64,000 nt of DNA from Flavobacterium sp. MK4S-17 (GTDB taxonomy: Bacteria > Bacteroidota > Bacteroidia > Flavobacteriales > Flavobacteriaceae), in the NCBI RefSeq assembly GCF_009848495.1, contig NZ_WWEP01000009.1, positions 62,001 to 126,000 on the forward strand, given 5' to 3'. The notes beneath the pieces were generated by a model that made no database searches, was not told the origin of the DNA, and saw nothing but the letters and a program-made list of their open reading frames with translations. Each line of letters opens with the position of its first letter. Position 1 is the stretch's first letter. The translations under genes and the position numbers were made by a program. Shown piece by piece: positions 32,819 through 41,598 of this stretch.

Positions 32819-33205
32819 TTATCCTTTTCTTTTAATTAAATTTAAAAAAAGTACTGCCCAGCCTAAAATTAATAACAATCCTCCAACAGGGGTAATAAAG
32901 CCTATCTTTTTAAAATCGAATGAAAACAAGGTGTTGCAGGCCAGGAAATAAATAGACCCTGAAAAAAACAGCACTCCCGTTACACTTAATATAAAAATAC
33001 TGTTTTTTACTTTTTTAGATATTTGTGGTATAATACCAACAGCAAGCAAAAACAATGCTGTGTACATTTGGTATTTCACTCCTGTCTCAAAAGTGGCAAC
33101 GGCATCGGCATCAATTAACTTTTTTAAGCCATGTGCGCCAAATGCCCCTAAAATTATTGCTATCGCTCCTATAAATGCCCCTGTGGCAAGTATCTTCCTA
33201 TCCAT
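32819..33205 (-). CDS. DUF423 membrane protein (YgdD family)
   Basis: A 128-residue protein with four transmembrane helices. The DUF423 signature FGAHGLKK (residues 22-29) follows the first helix, and TFETGVKYQMYTALFLL and GGLLLILGWAVL also match the family. Function unknown. Monocistronic, with only an imperfect -7 match upstream. Confidence 0.92.
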   Translation of the reverse strand: MDRKILATGAFIGAIAIILGAFGAHGLKKLIDADAVATFETGVKYQMYTALFLLAVGIIPQISKKVKNSIFILSVTGVLFFSGSIYFLACNTLFSFDFKKIGFITPVGGLLLILGWAVLFLNLIKRKG

Positions 33206-33328
33206 TATAAGTAAATGTTTTAAAATGTAAAGTTACTAAGAATACACAATTTTATGATTTAAAAATTTTTATAAATATCACAAATCGTTACTTTCGTGTT
33301 ATAATTGTCAATAACACAAACAAAATTC

Positions 33329-34699
33329 ATGAGGAATATATTAATTATTGGCGCAGGCCGTTCTGCCACGTCATTAATAGAATATCTGCTTAACAAAACC
33401 GAATCAGAAAACTTACACATAACTATAGCCGACCTATCTGCCGAACTTGCGCAAAAGAAAACCAAAGGCCATACAAGGGCTACTGCAATTGCTTTTGATA
33501 TTTTTAACGAAGCGCAGCGTAAAGCGGAAATCAGCAAGGCCGATATTGTTATATCAATGCTGCCTGCACACCTACATTACGAAGTGGCAAAAGACTGTAT
33601 CGTGCTCAAAAAAAATATGGTAACTGCATCATACATAAGCCCTGCCATGCAGGAGCTTGATGCGCAGGTAAAGGAGAACGGACTAATCTTTATGAATGAA
33701 ATTGGCCTGGATCCCGGTATAGACCACATGAGTGCAATGAAGGTTATTGATGAGATAAGGGATAAAGGCGGTAAAATATTGCTTTTTGAATCTTTTTGCG
33801 GCGGGCTTGTTGCCCCCGAGTGCGACAACAACCTATGGAACTATAAGTTTACATGGAACCCACGCAACGTTGTTTTGGCGGGGCAGGGCGGTGCTGCCAA
33901 ATTTATACAGGAAGGCAATTATAAATACATCCCTTATAATAAGTTGTTTCGCAGGACTGAGTTTATGGAAGTTGAAGGCTACGGCAGGTTTGAAGGCTAT
34001 GCCAACCGCGACTCCTTAAAATATAAAAGCGTTTACGGGCTTGATGATGCGCTTACCCTGTACCGCGGAACTTTAAGGAGGGTAGGTTTTTCAAGGGCAT
34101 GGAACATGTTTATACAGCTTGGTATGACAGATGATACCTATATAATGGAAAATTCTGAAAACATGAGCTACAGGGACTTTACCAATTCATTCCTTCCCTA
34201 CCACCCTACCGACTCTGTTGAATTAAAACTAAGGCACATACTTAAGCTTGACCAGGATGATATACAATGGGACAAACTGCAGGAACTCGACCTTTTTAAC
34301 CCAGTTAAAAAAGTAGGGCTAAGGAATGCAACACCGGCACAAATACTTGAAAAGATACTTTCTGACAAATGGACGCTAAGCCCTGAAGACAAGGATATGA
34401 TAGTTATGTACCATAAATTTGGCTACGAACTGAATGGCGAAAGAAAACAGATAGATTCAACAATGGTGTGCATAGGGGAAGACCAGACTTATACTGCTAT
34501 GGCAAAAACGGTAGGGCTGCCCGTAGCTATTGCCGCCTTGCAGATATTAAATGGCAACATAACATTAAAAGGAGTGCAACTGCCAATTTATAAAGAGGTT
34601 TACCAGCCTATTTTAAATGAATTGGAACAGTTTGGTATTGTATTCAATGAAAGGGAAACTTCTTATATGGGTTATAACCCTAACAGTGTAGCAAGTTAA
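33329..34699 (+). CDS. Saccharopine dehydrogenase-like oxidoreductase
   Basis: A 456-residue NAD(P)-dependent oxidoreductase. Rossmann motif NILIIGAGRSATSLIEYLL is at the N-terminus; EIGLDPGIDHMSAMKVIDEI and FCGGLVAPECDNN (about residues 130-175) match the saccharopine dehydrogenase/lysine-ketoglutarate reductase family. A role in lysine degradation would fit the glutaryl-CoA dehydrogenase-like enzyme elsewhere in the window, but that link is inference. The frame includes a TTG at 33305; the ATG at 33329 fits the family start. Upstream TACTTTCG (33289-33296) is a one-mismatch -7. Confidence 0.9.
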   Translation: MRNILIIGAGRSATSLIEYLLNKTESENLHITIADLSAELAQKKTKGHTRATAIAFDIFNEAQRKAEISKADIVISMLPAHLHYEVAKDCIVLKKNMVTASYISPAMQELDAQVKENGLIFMNEIGLDPGIDHMSAMKVIDEIRDKGGKILLFESFCGGLVAPECDNNLWNYKFTWNPRNVVLAGQGGAAKFIQEGNYKYIPYNKLFRRTEFMEVEGYGRFEGYANRDSLKYKSVYGLDDALTLYRGTLRRVGFSRAWNMFIQLGMTDDTYIMENSENMSYRDFTNSFLPYHPTDSVELKLRHILKLDQDDIQWDKLQELDLFNPVKKVGLRNATPAQILEKILSDKWTLSPEDKDMIVMYHKFGYELNGERKQIDSTMVCIGEDQTYTAMAKTVGLPVAIAALQILNGNITLKGVQLPIYKEVYQPILNELEQFGIVFNERETSYMGYNPNSVAS

Positions 34700-34724
34700 C
34701 CACTTAACTAACCCAACTTGCTTA

Positions 34725-34753
34725 TAGCCTTCCCTTAATGGGAAGGTTTTTTA
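34725..34753 (+). terminator. Terminator of the saccharopine dehydrogenase-like gene
   Basis: CCTTCCC / GGGAAGG stem (34728-34734 and 34740-34746), 5-base loop, seven U. Confidence 0.93.
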
Positions 34754-34785
34754 TTTATAGTAACGCAACATAAATAAAGTTTGGT

Positions 34786-34793
34786 TATATTTG
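34786..34793 (+). promoter_or_regulatory. -7 promoter element of the fluoride riboswitch transcript
   Basis: TATATTTG, an exact -7 match. Transcription would begin near 34798, just before the aptamer. Confidence 0.75.
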
Positions 34794-34803
34794 CCTTAGC
34801 ATT

Positions 34804-34850
34804 GGCAATGATGTCTGCCACGAACCGCTTTTTAAGCTGATGACGTCTGT
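34804..34850 (+). ncRNA. Fluoride riboswitch aptamer (crcB motif)
   Basis: All three helices of the known fold are present. Pseudoknot GGCA (34804-34807) pairs with TGCC (34816-34819). P1 GATGTC (34810-34815) pairs with GACGTC (34842-34847). P2 GCTT (34827-34830) pairs with AAGC (34834-34837). The conserved linker TGAT follows P2 and AACCGC precedes it, as in the Thermotoga aptamer. Downstream, CTGTATA (34847-34853) can pair with TATACAG (34883-34889) just ahead of the start codon, sharing one base with P1. This suggests translational control. The gene below is a CLC-type exporter, a usual target. Confidence 0.93.
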
Positions 34851-34894
34851 ATAACCCTGGCACTTGCCGGCTTAATTTATTATATACAGGCACT

Positions 34895-36181
34895 ATGAAA
34901 AATTCAGCTTTTACCCCTGGTTCATTAAATAAAATCCCACAGGTAATTTATTTATATTATTTACTGAAATGGCTTTTACTCGCCCTTTTGGTTAGCTGCT
35001 TTATAGGGCCGGTTACCGCTTTTTTCCTAATTTCCCTGAATTGGGTAACTAACTGGCGCGAAAACCACTTATGGATAATTGCGTTATTACCTTTAGGCGG
35101 ATTGGTGATAGGATTGCTGTATCACTATCTGGGCAGTAATGTTGTAAAAGGCAACAACCAGCTTTTGGAGGAATTGCACAGCCCCAAAAAAATTATCCCG
35201 CTCCGCATGGCCCCGTTGGTACTGGCCGGTACACTGATTACACATTTAGTAGGCGGCTCGGCGGGCAGGGAGGGCACTGCTGTACAAATGGGAGGTGCCA
35301 TTGCCGACCAGTTTACCAAATTGTTCAGGCTTAAAAACCGTGATAGGAAAATTATAATTATAATGGGTATAAGCGGTGGGTTTGCAGCCGTATTCGGCAC
35401 ACCGCTTGCCGGGACTATTTTTGCGCTTGAAGTATTGGTATTGGGCCGTATGCGTTATGAAGCTTTATTACCGGGCCTTATGGCTGCCGTTTTTTCAGAT
35501 TATATATGCAGGCTTTGCGGAGGGGCACACACCCATTATGCCATTACAACCGTTCCCGGCATTACAACCGAAAATGTATTGTGGACGATTTTTGCCGGCA
35601 TACTTTTCGGGCTTGCCGCCCTTTTTTTTTCCAAAACCGTACATTTTTTTACAAAGGCATTTTCCCAAAAAATAAGTTATCCTCCATTAAGGCCTGTTAT
35701 TGGTGGAGTATGCCTGGCTATAGTAATAGGCTTAATGGGCACTACAAAATATATAGGGCTTGGCATACCTACAATTACAGAATCTTTCAGCCAGCAGCTG
35801 CCTCCTGCCGATTTCCTTATAAAACTGCTGTTAACCACCTTTACACTGGGTGCAGGCTTTAAGGGCGGAGAAGTAACCCCGTTGTTCTTTATAGGAGCGA
35901 CACTGGGTAATGCGCTTTTTCTTTTCGTGCCCCTGCCAATCGCACTACTGGCAGGCATGGGCTTTGTTGCTGTATTTTCGGGTGCCACAAACACACCCAT
36001 AGCGTGTACCTTGATGGGTATTGAATTATTCGGTATGCAAAGCGGCGTATATATAGGTAGTGCCTGTGTGGTGGCCTATCTGTTTTCCGGGCATACAGGT
36101 ATTTATTCTTCCCAGGTTATTGGCAGCCCGAAACATCTTTTATATGGCAGGATTAAAGGAAAATCATTAAGCCAGTTATAA
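34895..36181 (+). CDS. CLC-F-type fluoride/proton antiporter
   Basis: Inner-membrane CLC protein of 428 residues with about ten or more transmembrane helices. GREGTAVQMGG (about residues 126-136) contains the gating glutamate; the Thr after it is typical of the fluoride-specific CLC-F branch. Where chloride-type CLCs have GSGIP, this protein has KGNNQLLEEL, again CLC-F-like. The fluoride riboswitch in its leader independently supports fluoride export. Monocistronic; older annotation would read voltage-gated chloride channel. Confidence 0.93.
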   Translation: MKNSAFTPGSLNKIPQVIYLYYLLKWLLLALLVSCFIGPVTAFFLISLNWVTNWRENHLWIIALLPLGGLVIGLLYHYLGSNVVKGNNQLLEELHSPKKIIPLRMAPLVLAGTLITHLVGGSAGREGTAVQMGGAIADQFTKLFRLKNRDRKIIIIMGISGGFAAVFGTPLAGTIFALEVLVLGRMRYEALLPGLMAAVFSDYICRLCGGAHTHYAITTVPGITTENVLWTIFAGILFGLAALFFSKTVHFFTKAFSQKISYPPLRPVIGGVCLAIVIGLMGTTKYIGLGIPTITESFSQQLPPADFLIKLLLTTFTLGAGFKGGEVTPLFFIGATLGNALFLFVPLPIALLAGMGFVAVFSGATNTPIACTLMGIELFGMQSGVYIGSACVVAYLFSGHTGIYSSQVIGSPKHLLYGRIKGKSLSQL

Positions 36182-36253
36182 AATTTAAATCCATAACGCT
36201 GAGATAACTTTAAAAATACATCTTTTTGTTATTTTTACAATAAATATGTTAGC

Positions 36254-36724
36254 ATGAAAGTTAACCAGCTGCAAATAGAAATAGACGGTATTGATAAGGA
36301 AATACTGCGCAACCTTATGGAAGATGCCCGAAAGCCAATTTTACAAATTGCATCAAAAATAGGCATATCAGGTGCAGCCATACACCAAAGGCTGCGCAAA
36401 CTGGAACAGGCTAACGTTATTTCAGGCTCAAAATTCATTGTAAACACTAAAGTTTTAGGCTACAGCACAATGGCATTTGTGGGCATATACCTTGAAAAAG
36501 CTTCCAGCAACAGCGAGGCTGTAAAAGAACTGCGCAAAATACCCGAAGTGCTGGAATGCCATTACACAACCGGAAACTGGTCTATCCTAATAAAGATTAT
36601 ATGCCGCGATAATGAACACCTTATGCAGTTGCTGAATACCAAAATACAGCCTATTAAAGGCGTATCGCGCACAGAAACCTTTATTTCCCTGCAACAGCAG
36701 ATAGAAAGACAGATACAATTATGA
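36254..36724 (+). CDS. Lrp/AsnC-family transcriptional regulator
   Basis: A 156-residue regulator. The N-terminal winged helix-turn-helix (about 10-60: IDKEILRNLMEDARKPILQIASKIGIS, then IHQRLRKLEQANVI) is followed by a RAM ligand-binding domain (about 70-150). Members bind amino acids and control their metabolism. No target gene adjoins it in an operon. No exact -7 match is seen upstream. Confidence 0.94.
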   Translation: MKVNQLQIEIDGIDKEILRNLMEDARKPILQIASKIGISGAAIHQRLRKLEQANVISGSKFIVNTKVLGYSTMAFVGIYLEKASSNSEAVKELRKIPEVLECHYTTGNWSILIKIICRDNEHLMQLLNTKIQPIKGVSRTETFISLQQQIERQIQL

Positions 36725-36751
36725 AAAAAGCCGCACAAAGCGGCTTTTCTC
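36724..36751. terminator. Bidirectional terminator between lrp and the metallopeptidase gene
   Basis: AAAAAGCCGC / GCGGCTTTT with a 5-base loop, overlapping the lrp stop region and lying between converging genes. Confidence 0.88.
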
Positions 36752-36773
36752 ATAACTGTATCTTTTATAATGA

Positions 36774-37475
36774 TTAATCCCTCGAACCTCCAAATACCTG
36801 TAGTGCCCAGAATATAAGTGATGCAAGTGCACCAATGGCTGCCACAAGATAAGTGCGTGCTGCCCATTTAAGCGAATCGGCTGCACCATCATATTCCTGC
36901 GGGGTTAGCATATTTTTATTTTTTAACCAAGCCAGTGCCCTGTTGCTGGCATCATATTCTACAGGAAGGGTAATAAAGCTGAATAAAGTGGCAAGCCCCA
37001 TCAATACAAGCCCCGCTACGGCAATATAAAAGCCAAAGCCCAAACCGGATGCCGCACCAAGAATAAGCCCGCCAATTACCAACCATTGCGACATGCCAGA
37101 TGCCACACTTACCACAGGGACAAGCTGCGAACGCAACTTAAGCATATTATAAGCCGTAGCATGCTGCACGGCATGCCCTACCTCGTGGGCTGCAACTGCC
37201 GCGGCTGCCGCGTTGCGCTGGTTATAAACCGCTTCACTAAGATTTACGGTTCTATCGGCCGGGTTGTAATGGTCGGTTAGCCTGCCGGGGGTAGATATTA
37301 CCTTTACATCATAAATACCGTTATCATTAAGCATTTTTTGCGCTATTTCCGCACCACTCATGCCATTGCGCAGGTGCACCTTTGAATAATAGCTGAATTT
37401 GCTTTGCAGCTTTGCGCTTGCGGCAAAACTTGCAAGGGCTATAATACCAATTAATATATAATATTCTATAAGCAT
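36774..37475 (-). CDS. Membrane zinc metallopeptidase, YugP-like
   Basis: A 233-residue membrane protein with transmembrane segments at 3-20, about 130-165 and 205-225. The zinc site is AAHEVGHAVQHA (HExxH, about residue 96-100), with the third ligand expected in the later PVEYDASNRALAWL region. Family COG2738 (YugP), of unknown substrate. Its -7 element (37509-37516) overlaps a hairpin after the upstream gene. Confidence 0.92.
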   Translation of the reverse strand: MLIEYYILIGIIALASFAASAKLQSKFSYYSKVHLRNGMSGAEIAQKMLNDNGIYDVKVISTPGRLTDHYNPADRTVNLSEAVYNQRNAAAAAVAAHEVGHAVQHATAYNMLKLRSQLVPVVSVASGMSQWLVIGGLILGAASGLGFGFYIAVAGLVLMGLATLFSFITLPVEYDASNRALAWLKNKNMLTPQEYDGAADSLKWAARTYLVAAIGALASLIFWALQVFGGSRD

Positions 37476-37508
37476 TTTGTAATTTGATTAATTTTACAAA
37501 TTATACAT

Positions 37509-37545
37509 CAAATTTAAAGCCAATCTTTTTACGGACTGGCTTTAA
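37509..37545 (-). promoter_or_regulatory. Hairpin and -7 element between the outer-membrane protein gene and the metallopeptidase gene
   Basis: On the minus strand TTAAAGCCA (37545-37537) pairs with TGGCTTTAA (37522-37514), and the right arm runs into an exact -7 element TAAATTTG (37516-37509). The hairpin could end the upstream transcript while the -7 element starts the next. Confidence 0.5.
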
Positions 37546-37571
37546 TGATATTTTGTCAGCTATACAGCCTG

Positions 37572-38249
37572 TTACAGGTATAATATTAACTTAGCATAAA
37601 AGCGCCCGTGCCCACTTTCCTTTACCGTGTTGTTTACATCGGCAAACTCCGAACCCCACTTACTGTTTAATATATTCCATTCATACCCTACGTTAACACG
37701 CAAAGGCCAGTTGGTATCCTGCAGGAAACCAAACGCTGCCGATGGCCCTACATAAACCATATCATTGGTTAGATGTATCTGCCCGGCATAGTTTAACGGG
37801 TTAAGGTCATTAAGGTCAACTTCATTATACTTGTTGTAAAGGCTCACCTCCCCCGTTAGGTATGACACATCCAGGCCACCCGAAACAAAAAATTTCTCCT
37901 TGTTTACCGGCACATAGTGAACCCTTACCTTAACACCTGCATTCATTGCTATGATGCGTGTAGCATCTTTAGTCTCTCTATAATAGGACGAATTCACTTC
38001 AATATCCATCAGTGTTTTTGTCCACATATAATTGAAGCCAAACGAAATTTCGGGTACTGTGGGAGAAAGGTCAGGCAGTCCGGAATTGTTCAGTTTGTCA
38101 TTAATTTTATAGTCACCGTTTGCCGCAACGCCTAAACCGAAATAAAAGTTCCTTTTTTCCTTCATTTCTTTTTGAGTAGGTGATTCCTGTGCCGTTACTG
38201 CACAATTAGTCTCGATAATACAAATAGCTGCGAGTAAAATTTGTTTCAT
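37572..38249 (-). CDS. Outer-membrane beta-barrel protein of unknown function
   Basis: A 225-residue protein with a signal peptide (1-20, ending VTAQ; an early Cys at 16 is not in a good lipobox). The mature part alternates beta-strand patterns with aromatic ends (FYFGLGVAANGDY, ISFGFNYMWTKTLMDIEVNSSYY, RFYAKLILYL), ending in a hydrophobic final strand as in outer-membrane barrels of 8-10 strands. No specific family recognised. It stands alone between leuS and the metallopeptidase gene. Confidence 0.7.
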   Translation of the reverse strand: MKQILLAAICIIETNCAVTAQESPTQKEMKEKRNFYFGLGVAANGDYKINDKLNNSGLPDLSPTVPEISFGFNYMWTKTLMDIEVNSSYYRETKDATRIIAMNAGVKVRVHYVPVNKEKFFVSGGLDVSYLTGEVSLYNKYNEVDLNDLNPLNYAGQIHLTNDMVYVGPSAAFGFLQDTNWPLRVNVGYEWNILNSKWGSEFADVNNTVKESGHGRFYAKLILYL

Positions 38250-38335
38250 GTTTAATTGAATTAGTGATTGTAATTTTGCAATTACAAAACATATGCCAAA
38301 ATTTTAAGCAAAAATGCAATTATTAACCAAAAAAC

Positions 38336-38376
38336 AAAAAGACCGCACAATGTTATAACACATGTGCGGTCTTTTT
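38336..38376 (-). terminator. Terminator of leuS
   Basis: AAAAAGACCGCACA / TGTGCGGTCTTTTT, a 14-bp perfect stem. The loop contains its own small palindrome TGTTATAACA. It lies 20-60 bases past the leuS stop. Confidence 0.93.
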
Positions 38377-38395
38377 AATAAAATTCATAATAGCC

Positions 38396-41300
38396 TTAAG
38401 CCACTATATTAATAATTTTTCCGGGTACAATAATCACTTTTTTAGGCTGCTGCCCGTTAAGCTGCTGTACTGTCCTTTCATCGGCAAGTATGGCTTTTTC
38501 TATTTCGCCGGCAGGCATATCCATAGGCAGCTCTATCTTAAAGCGCATTTTTCCGTTAAAAGATACCGGGTATTCCTTGCTGCTTTCCACAAGATGTTCG
38601 GGGTTAAATACAGGGAATTTTACGGTGCTTATACTGCCCTGGTGCCCAAGCCTGTGCCATAGCTCCTCGGCTATGTGTGGTGCATAAGGCGAAATAAGTA
38701 CGGCAAGCGGCTCCAGTATTACCCTTTCATGGCAGTTGATAGCCGTAAGCTCGTTAACCGCAATCATGAAGGAGCTTACCGAGGTATTAAATGAGAAATT
38801 CTCTATATCCTCCTGAACCTTTTTAATGGTTTTATGCAGTATTTTGTAGGCTTCCTTACTGGCAGGGTTGGCGGTTACAATAAGCCCGTTATCATCAAAA
38901 TACAATTTCCATAATTTTTTAAGGAAACCGCTTACTCCCGTAATACCGGCAGTATTCCAGGGTTTAGCCTGCTCCAATGGCCCAAGGAACATTTCATACA
39001 GCCTTAAGGTATCAGCCCCATATTGCTCACAGATGTCATCAGGGTTTACCACATTGTATTTGGACTTAGACATTTTCTCGACTTCAGAGCTTGTTTTAAA
39101 CTCTTTTGAGCCTTCTTTAAATAACTCAATAAATTCATCTTTATAATAGTATCCTTTTTGAACTACAAAAATTGAATTTTCATAACCATGAGTACCATTT
39201 CTATATTGCTTAATGTTTAAAATATTATTATTAACAAAGTTGACATCGAATCTATGAGGGATAATTTCACTGCCAAGTACTGCATATCTTCCGTTTTTAA
39301 ATTCGCTAATATACTCATAATCAGCACTAAAAAAAACATGTTTTACGTCATTTGTATAATGTGATATATAAGAAAAATCACCTGATTCATTTTCGCTTGG
39401 AAGAAATACTGTGTTGGATGCTCTTTCACCTTGATAATCATTCATTGTAAAACCTGAAATAAATGCAACTTCAGAGACCTCTGATGTCCCCAATATCATT
39501 CCTTGGTTAATCAGCTTTTTAAAAGGCTCTTCGCTGTTTATATAACCCCTGTCCTTTAAAAACTTATTCCAGAAACGGCTGTATAGCAGGTGCCCTGTGG
39601 CATGCTCGCTGCCGCCTATGTATAAATCCACATTTTGCCAGTACTGCTCGTGTGCCTTTCCCACAAACTCCTCATCATTATGCGGGTCCATATAGCGCAG
39701 CCAGTACCATGAACTGCCCGCCCAGCCCGGCATAGTGTTTAGCTCCAGCGGGAATACGGTAACATTGTCTATCCTATCGTTACTTACCACCTCATTCTTC
39801 TGTACATCCCACGCCCACTCTTTAGAGTTTCCTAAAGGCGGCTGGCCATCTTCCGTAGGCAGGTATTTCTCCACTTCCGGCAGGCGTATGGGTAAATATT
39901 TGGCATCAATCATCTGCGGCAGTCCATTTACATAATATACCGGGAACGGTTCGCCCCAGTACCTTTGCCTGCTGAACACGGCATCGCGCAGGCGGTAATT
40001 GGTCTTGCCTTTGCCCAAACCTAAATCCTCAAGGTTTTTAATAACAGCTTTGGCAGCCTGCTTATAATCCATCCCATCCAGGAAATCAGAGTTTTTTAAT
40101 TTCACATTCGGGTCTTTAGCCGAAAAAGCTTCGTGCGAAATATCAGCACCCTCAAATATGTCCTGTATCGGCAAGCCGAAATGTTTTGCAAAATCATAAT
40201 CGCGCTGGTCGCCCGCAGGTACAGCCATAACCGCACCCGTACCATAACCGGCAAGCACATAATCGCCTATCCACACAGGTATCGGCTCTTTGGTAAGCGG
40301 ATGCTCGGCATAAGCACCTGTAAACACTCCTGATATGGTTTTTACATCGGCCATACGCTCCCTTTCGCTGCGCTTGGCAGTAGCTTCAATATAAGCCTTA
40401 ACGGCATCTTTTTGCTCCGGTGTTGTTATCAGCTCCACAAGCTCATGTTCCGGTGCAAGGGTTACAAAAGTTACCCCGAAAATAGTATCGGGCCTTGTGG
40501 TAAAAACCTCAACGGCATATTCCCCTGCATCATTTCCACTCAGCATGTAGTCCAATGCGTCAGTGTCATTATTTTTTACCTTAAATACAACCGATGCCCC
40601 AACCGATTTTCCTATCCAGTTGCGCTGGCTTTCCTTTAAGGATTCTGTCCAGTCTATAGTTTCAAGACCCTGCAGTAACCTTTCGGCATACGCGGAAATA
40701 CGCATGCTCCACTGCGTCATTTTTTTGCGTATTACAGGATGCCCGCCCCTTTCGGAAACGCCGTTTACAATCTCGTCATTGGCAAGCACGGTACCCAGTG
40801 CCGGGCACCAGTTCACCTCGGTTTCGGCAAGGTAGGTAAGCCTGTATTTAAGCAATATGCGCTCCTGTTGCTCTTTGCTGTAGTTTTTCCAATCATGTGC
40901 GGTAAAAGCGGCTATATTTTCATCACTTACTGCATTAATACCCGCATTCCCGTTTTCTTCAAACTTTTGTATCAGCGTACAGATGCTCTCTGCCTTATCG
41001 GTATCTTTATTATACCAGGAATTGAATAACTGTATAAATATCCACTGCGTCCATTTGTAATACTCAGGGTTGCTTGTACGTACTTCCCTGTCCCAATCGA
41101 ATGAGAACCCTATTCTATCCAATTGCTGCCTGTAACGCTTAATGTTGGTTTCGGTAGTTATGGCAGGGTGCTGCCCGGTTTGTATGGCATACTGCTCGGC
41201 AGGAAGCCCAAAACTGTCATACCCCTGCGGGTGCAGTACATTAAAACCCATGTGGCGCTTGTAGCGCGCATAAATATCACTGGCTATATACCCCAGCGGA

Positions 41301-41452
41301 TGCCCCACATGCAGCCCCGCCCCGCTTGGGTAAGGAAACATGTCAAGCACATAATATTTTGGTTTGTCCGACAGGTTATCTGCCCTAAAGGTGTTGTTCT
41401 CTGCCCAGTGTTTTTGCCACCTGGCTTCTATTTCGTTAGGATTGTATCTCAT
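38396..41452 (-). CDS. leuS: Leucyl-tRNA synthetase with an anomalous low-GC leucine-specific segment
   Basis: Class I synthetase of 1018 residues. HIGH motif GLHVGHPLGY is near residue 50, the CP1 editing domain covers about 230-430 (TTRPDTIFG, threonine-rich), and KMSKSKYN is near 794. Residues about 645-790, between MILG and KMSKS, are expanded by roughly 50 residues relative to the Flavobacterium enzymes I remember. They are encoded by DNA of about 28% GC with different codon choice, against about 50% in the rest. The segment is in frame with no stop, and core motifs are intact, so the enzyme should work. -7 element at 41503-41510. Confidence 0.97.
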   Translation of the reverse strand: MRYNPNEIEARWQKHWAENNTFRADNLSDKPKYYVLDMFPYPSGAGLHVGHPLGYIASDIYARYKRHMGFNVLHPQGYDSFGLPAEQYAIQTGQHPAITTETNIKRYRQQLDRIGFSFDWDREVRTSNPEYYKWTQWIFIQLFNSWYNKDTDKAESICTLIQKFEENGNAGINAVSDENIAAFTAHDWKNYSKEQQERILLKYRLTYLAETEVNWCPALGTVLANDEIVNGVSERGGHPVIRKKMTQWSMRISAYAERLLQGLETIDWTESLKESQRNWIGKSVGASVVFKVKNNDTDALDYMLSGNDAGEYAVEVFTTRPDTIFGVTFVTLAPEHELVELITTPEQKDAVKAYIEATAKRSERERMADVKTISGVFTGAYAEHPLTKEPIPVWIGDYVLAGYGTGAVMAVPAGDQRDYDFAKHFGLPIQDIFEGADISHEAFSAKDPNVKLKNSDFLDGMDYKQAAKAVIKNLEDLGLGKGKTNYRLRDAVFSRQRYWGEPFPVYYVNGLPQMIDAKYLPIRLPEVEKYLPTEDGQPPLGNSKEWAWDVQKNEVVSNDRIDNVTVFPLELNTMPGWAGSSWYWLRYMDPHNDEEFVGKAHEQYWQNVDLYIGGSEHATGHLLYSRFWNKFLKDRGYINSEEPFKKLINQGMILGTSEVSEVAFISGFTMNDYQGERASNTVFLPSENESGDFSYISHYTNDVKHVFFSADYEYISEFKNGRYAVLGSEIIPHRFDVNFVNNNILNIKQYRNGTHGYENSIFVVQKGYYYKDEFIELFKEGSKEFKTSSEVEKMSKSKYNVVNPDDICEQYGADTLRLYEMFLGPLEQAKPWNTAGITGVSGFLKKLWKLYFDDNGLIVTANPASKEAYKILHKTIKKVQEDIENFSFNTSVSSFMIAVNELTAINCHERVILEPLAVLISPYAPHIAEELWHRLGHQGSISTVKFPVFNPEHLVESSKEYPVSFNGKMRFKIELPMDMPAGEIEKAILADERTVQQLNGQQPKKVIIVPGKIINIVA
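39075..39520 (-). other. Low-GC segment inside leuS (possible recombination or insertion)
   Basis: Hand count over 39121-39480 gives 101 G/C of 360 (28%). Flanking samples in the same gene give 55% (38641-38700), 52% (39601-39660) and 53% (40441-40500). The translated block includes an alignable piece (HRFDVNFVNNNILNIKQYRN, resembling the family's HVDVNIVNNEILD) embedded in unfamiliar sequence. Confidence 0.75.
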
Positions 41453-41502
41453 TTTCAGTAGAAAGTTGTAATATCTTAAAAGTCCGAAAGTTTAAAGAAG
41501 TG

Positions 41503-41510
41503 CAAATTTA
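41503..41510 (-). promoter_or_regulatory. -7 promoter element of leuS
   Basis: TAAATTTG on the minus strand, an exact -7 match, 50 bases before the start codon. Confidence 0.7.
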
Positions 41511-41598
41511 AGGTTATTGTACGAATGTATAAAGTTTAGGCGTTATAAACTATGTATAAACAAATACTTTATTTATTTTTACCGCTAAAATGTAACCT

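Noticed and set aside
36182..36253. Promoter for the Lrp-family gene
   Set aside because: Only imperfect TAnnTTTG matches are present in the gap, so no site is claimed.
38270..38285. Palindrome GTAATTTTGCAATTAC containing a plus-strand TAATTTTG
   Set aside because: No plus-strand gene follows and the minus-strand gene shows no fitting -7; AT-rich chance palindrome is the simpler reading.
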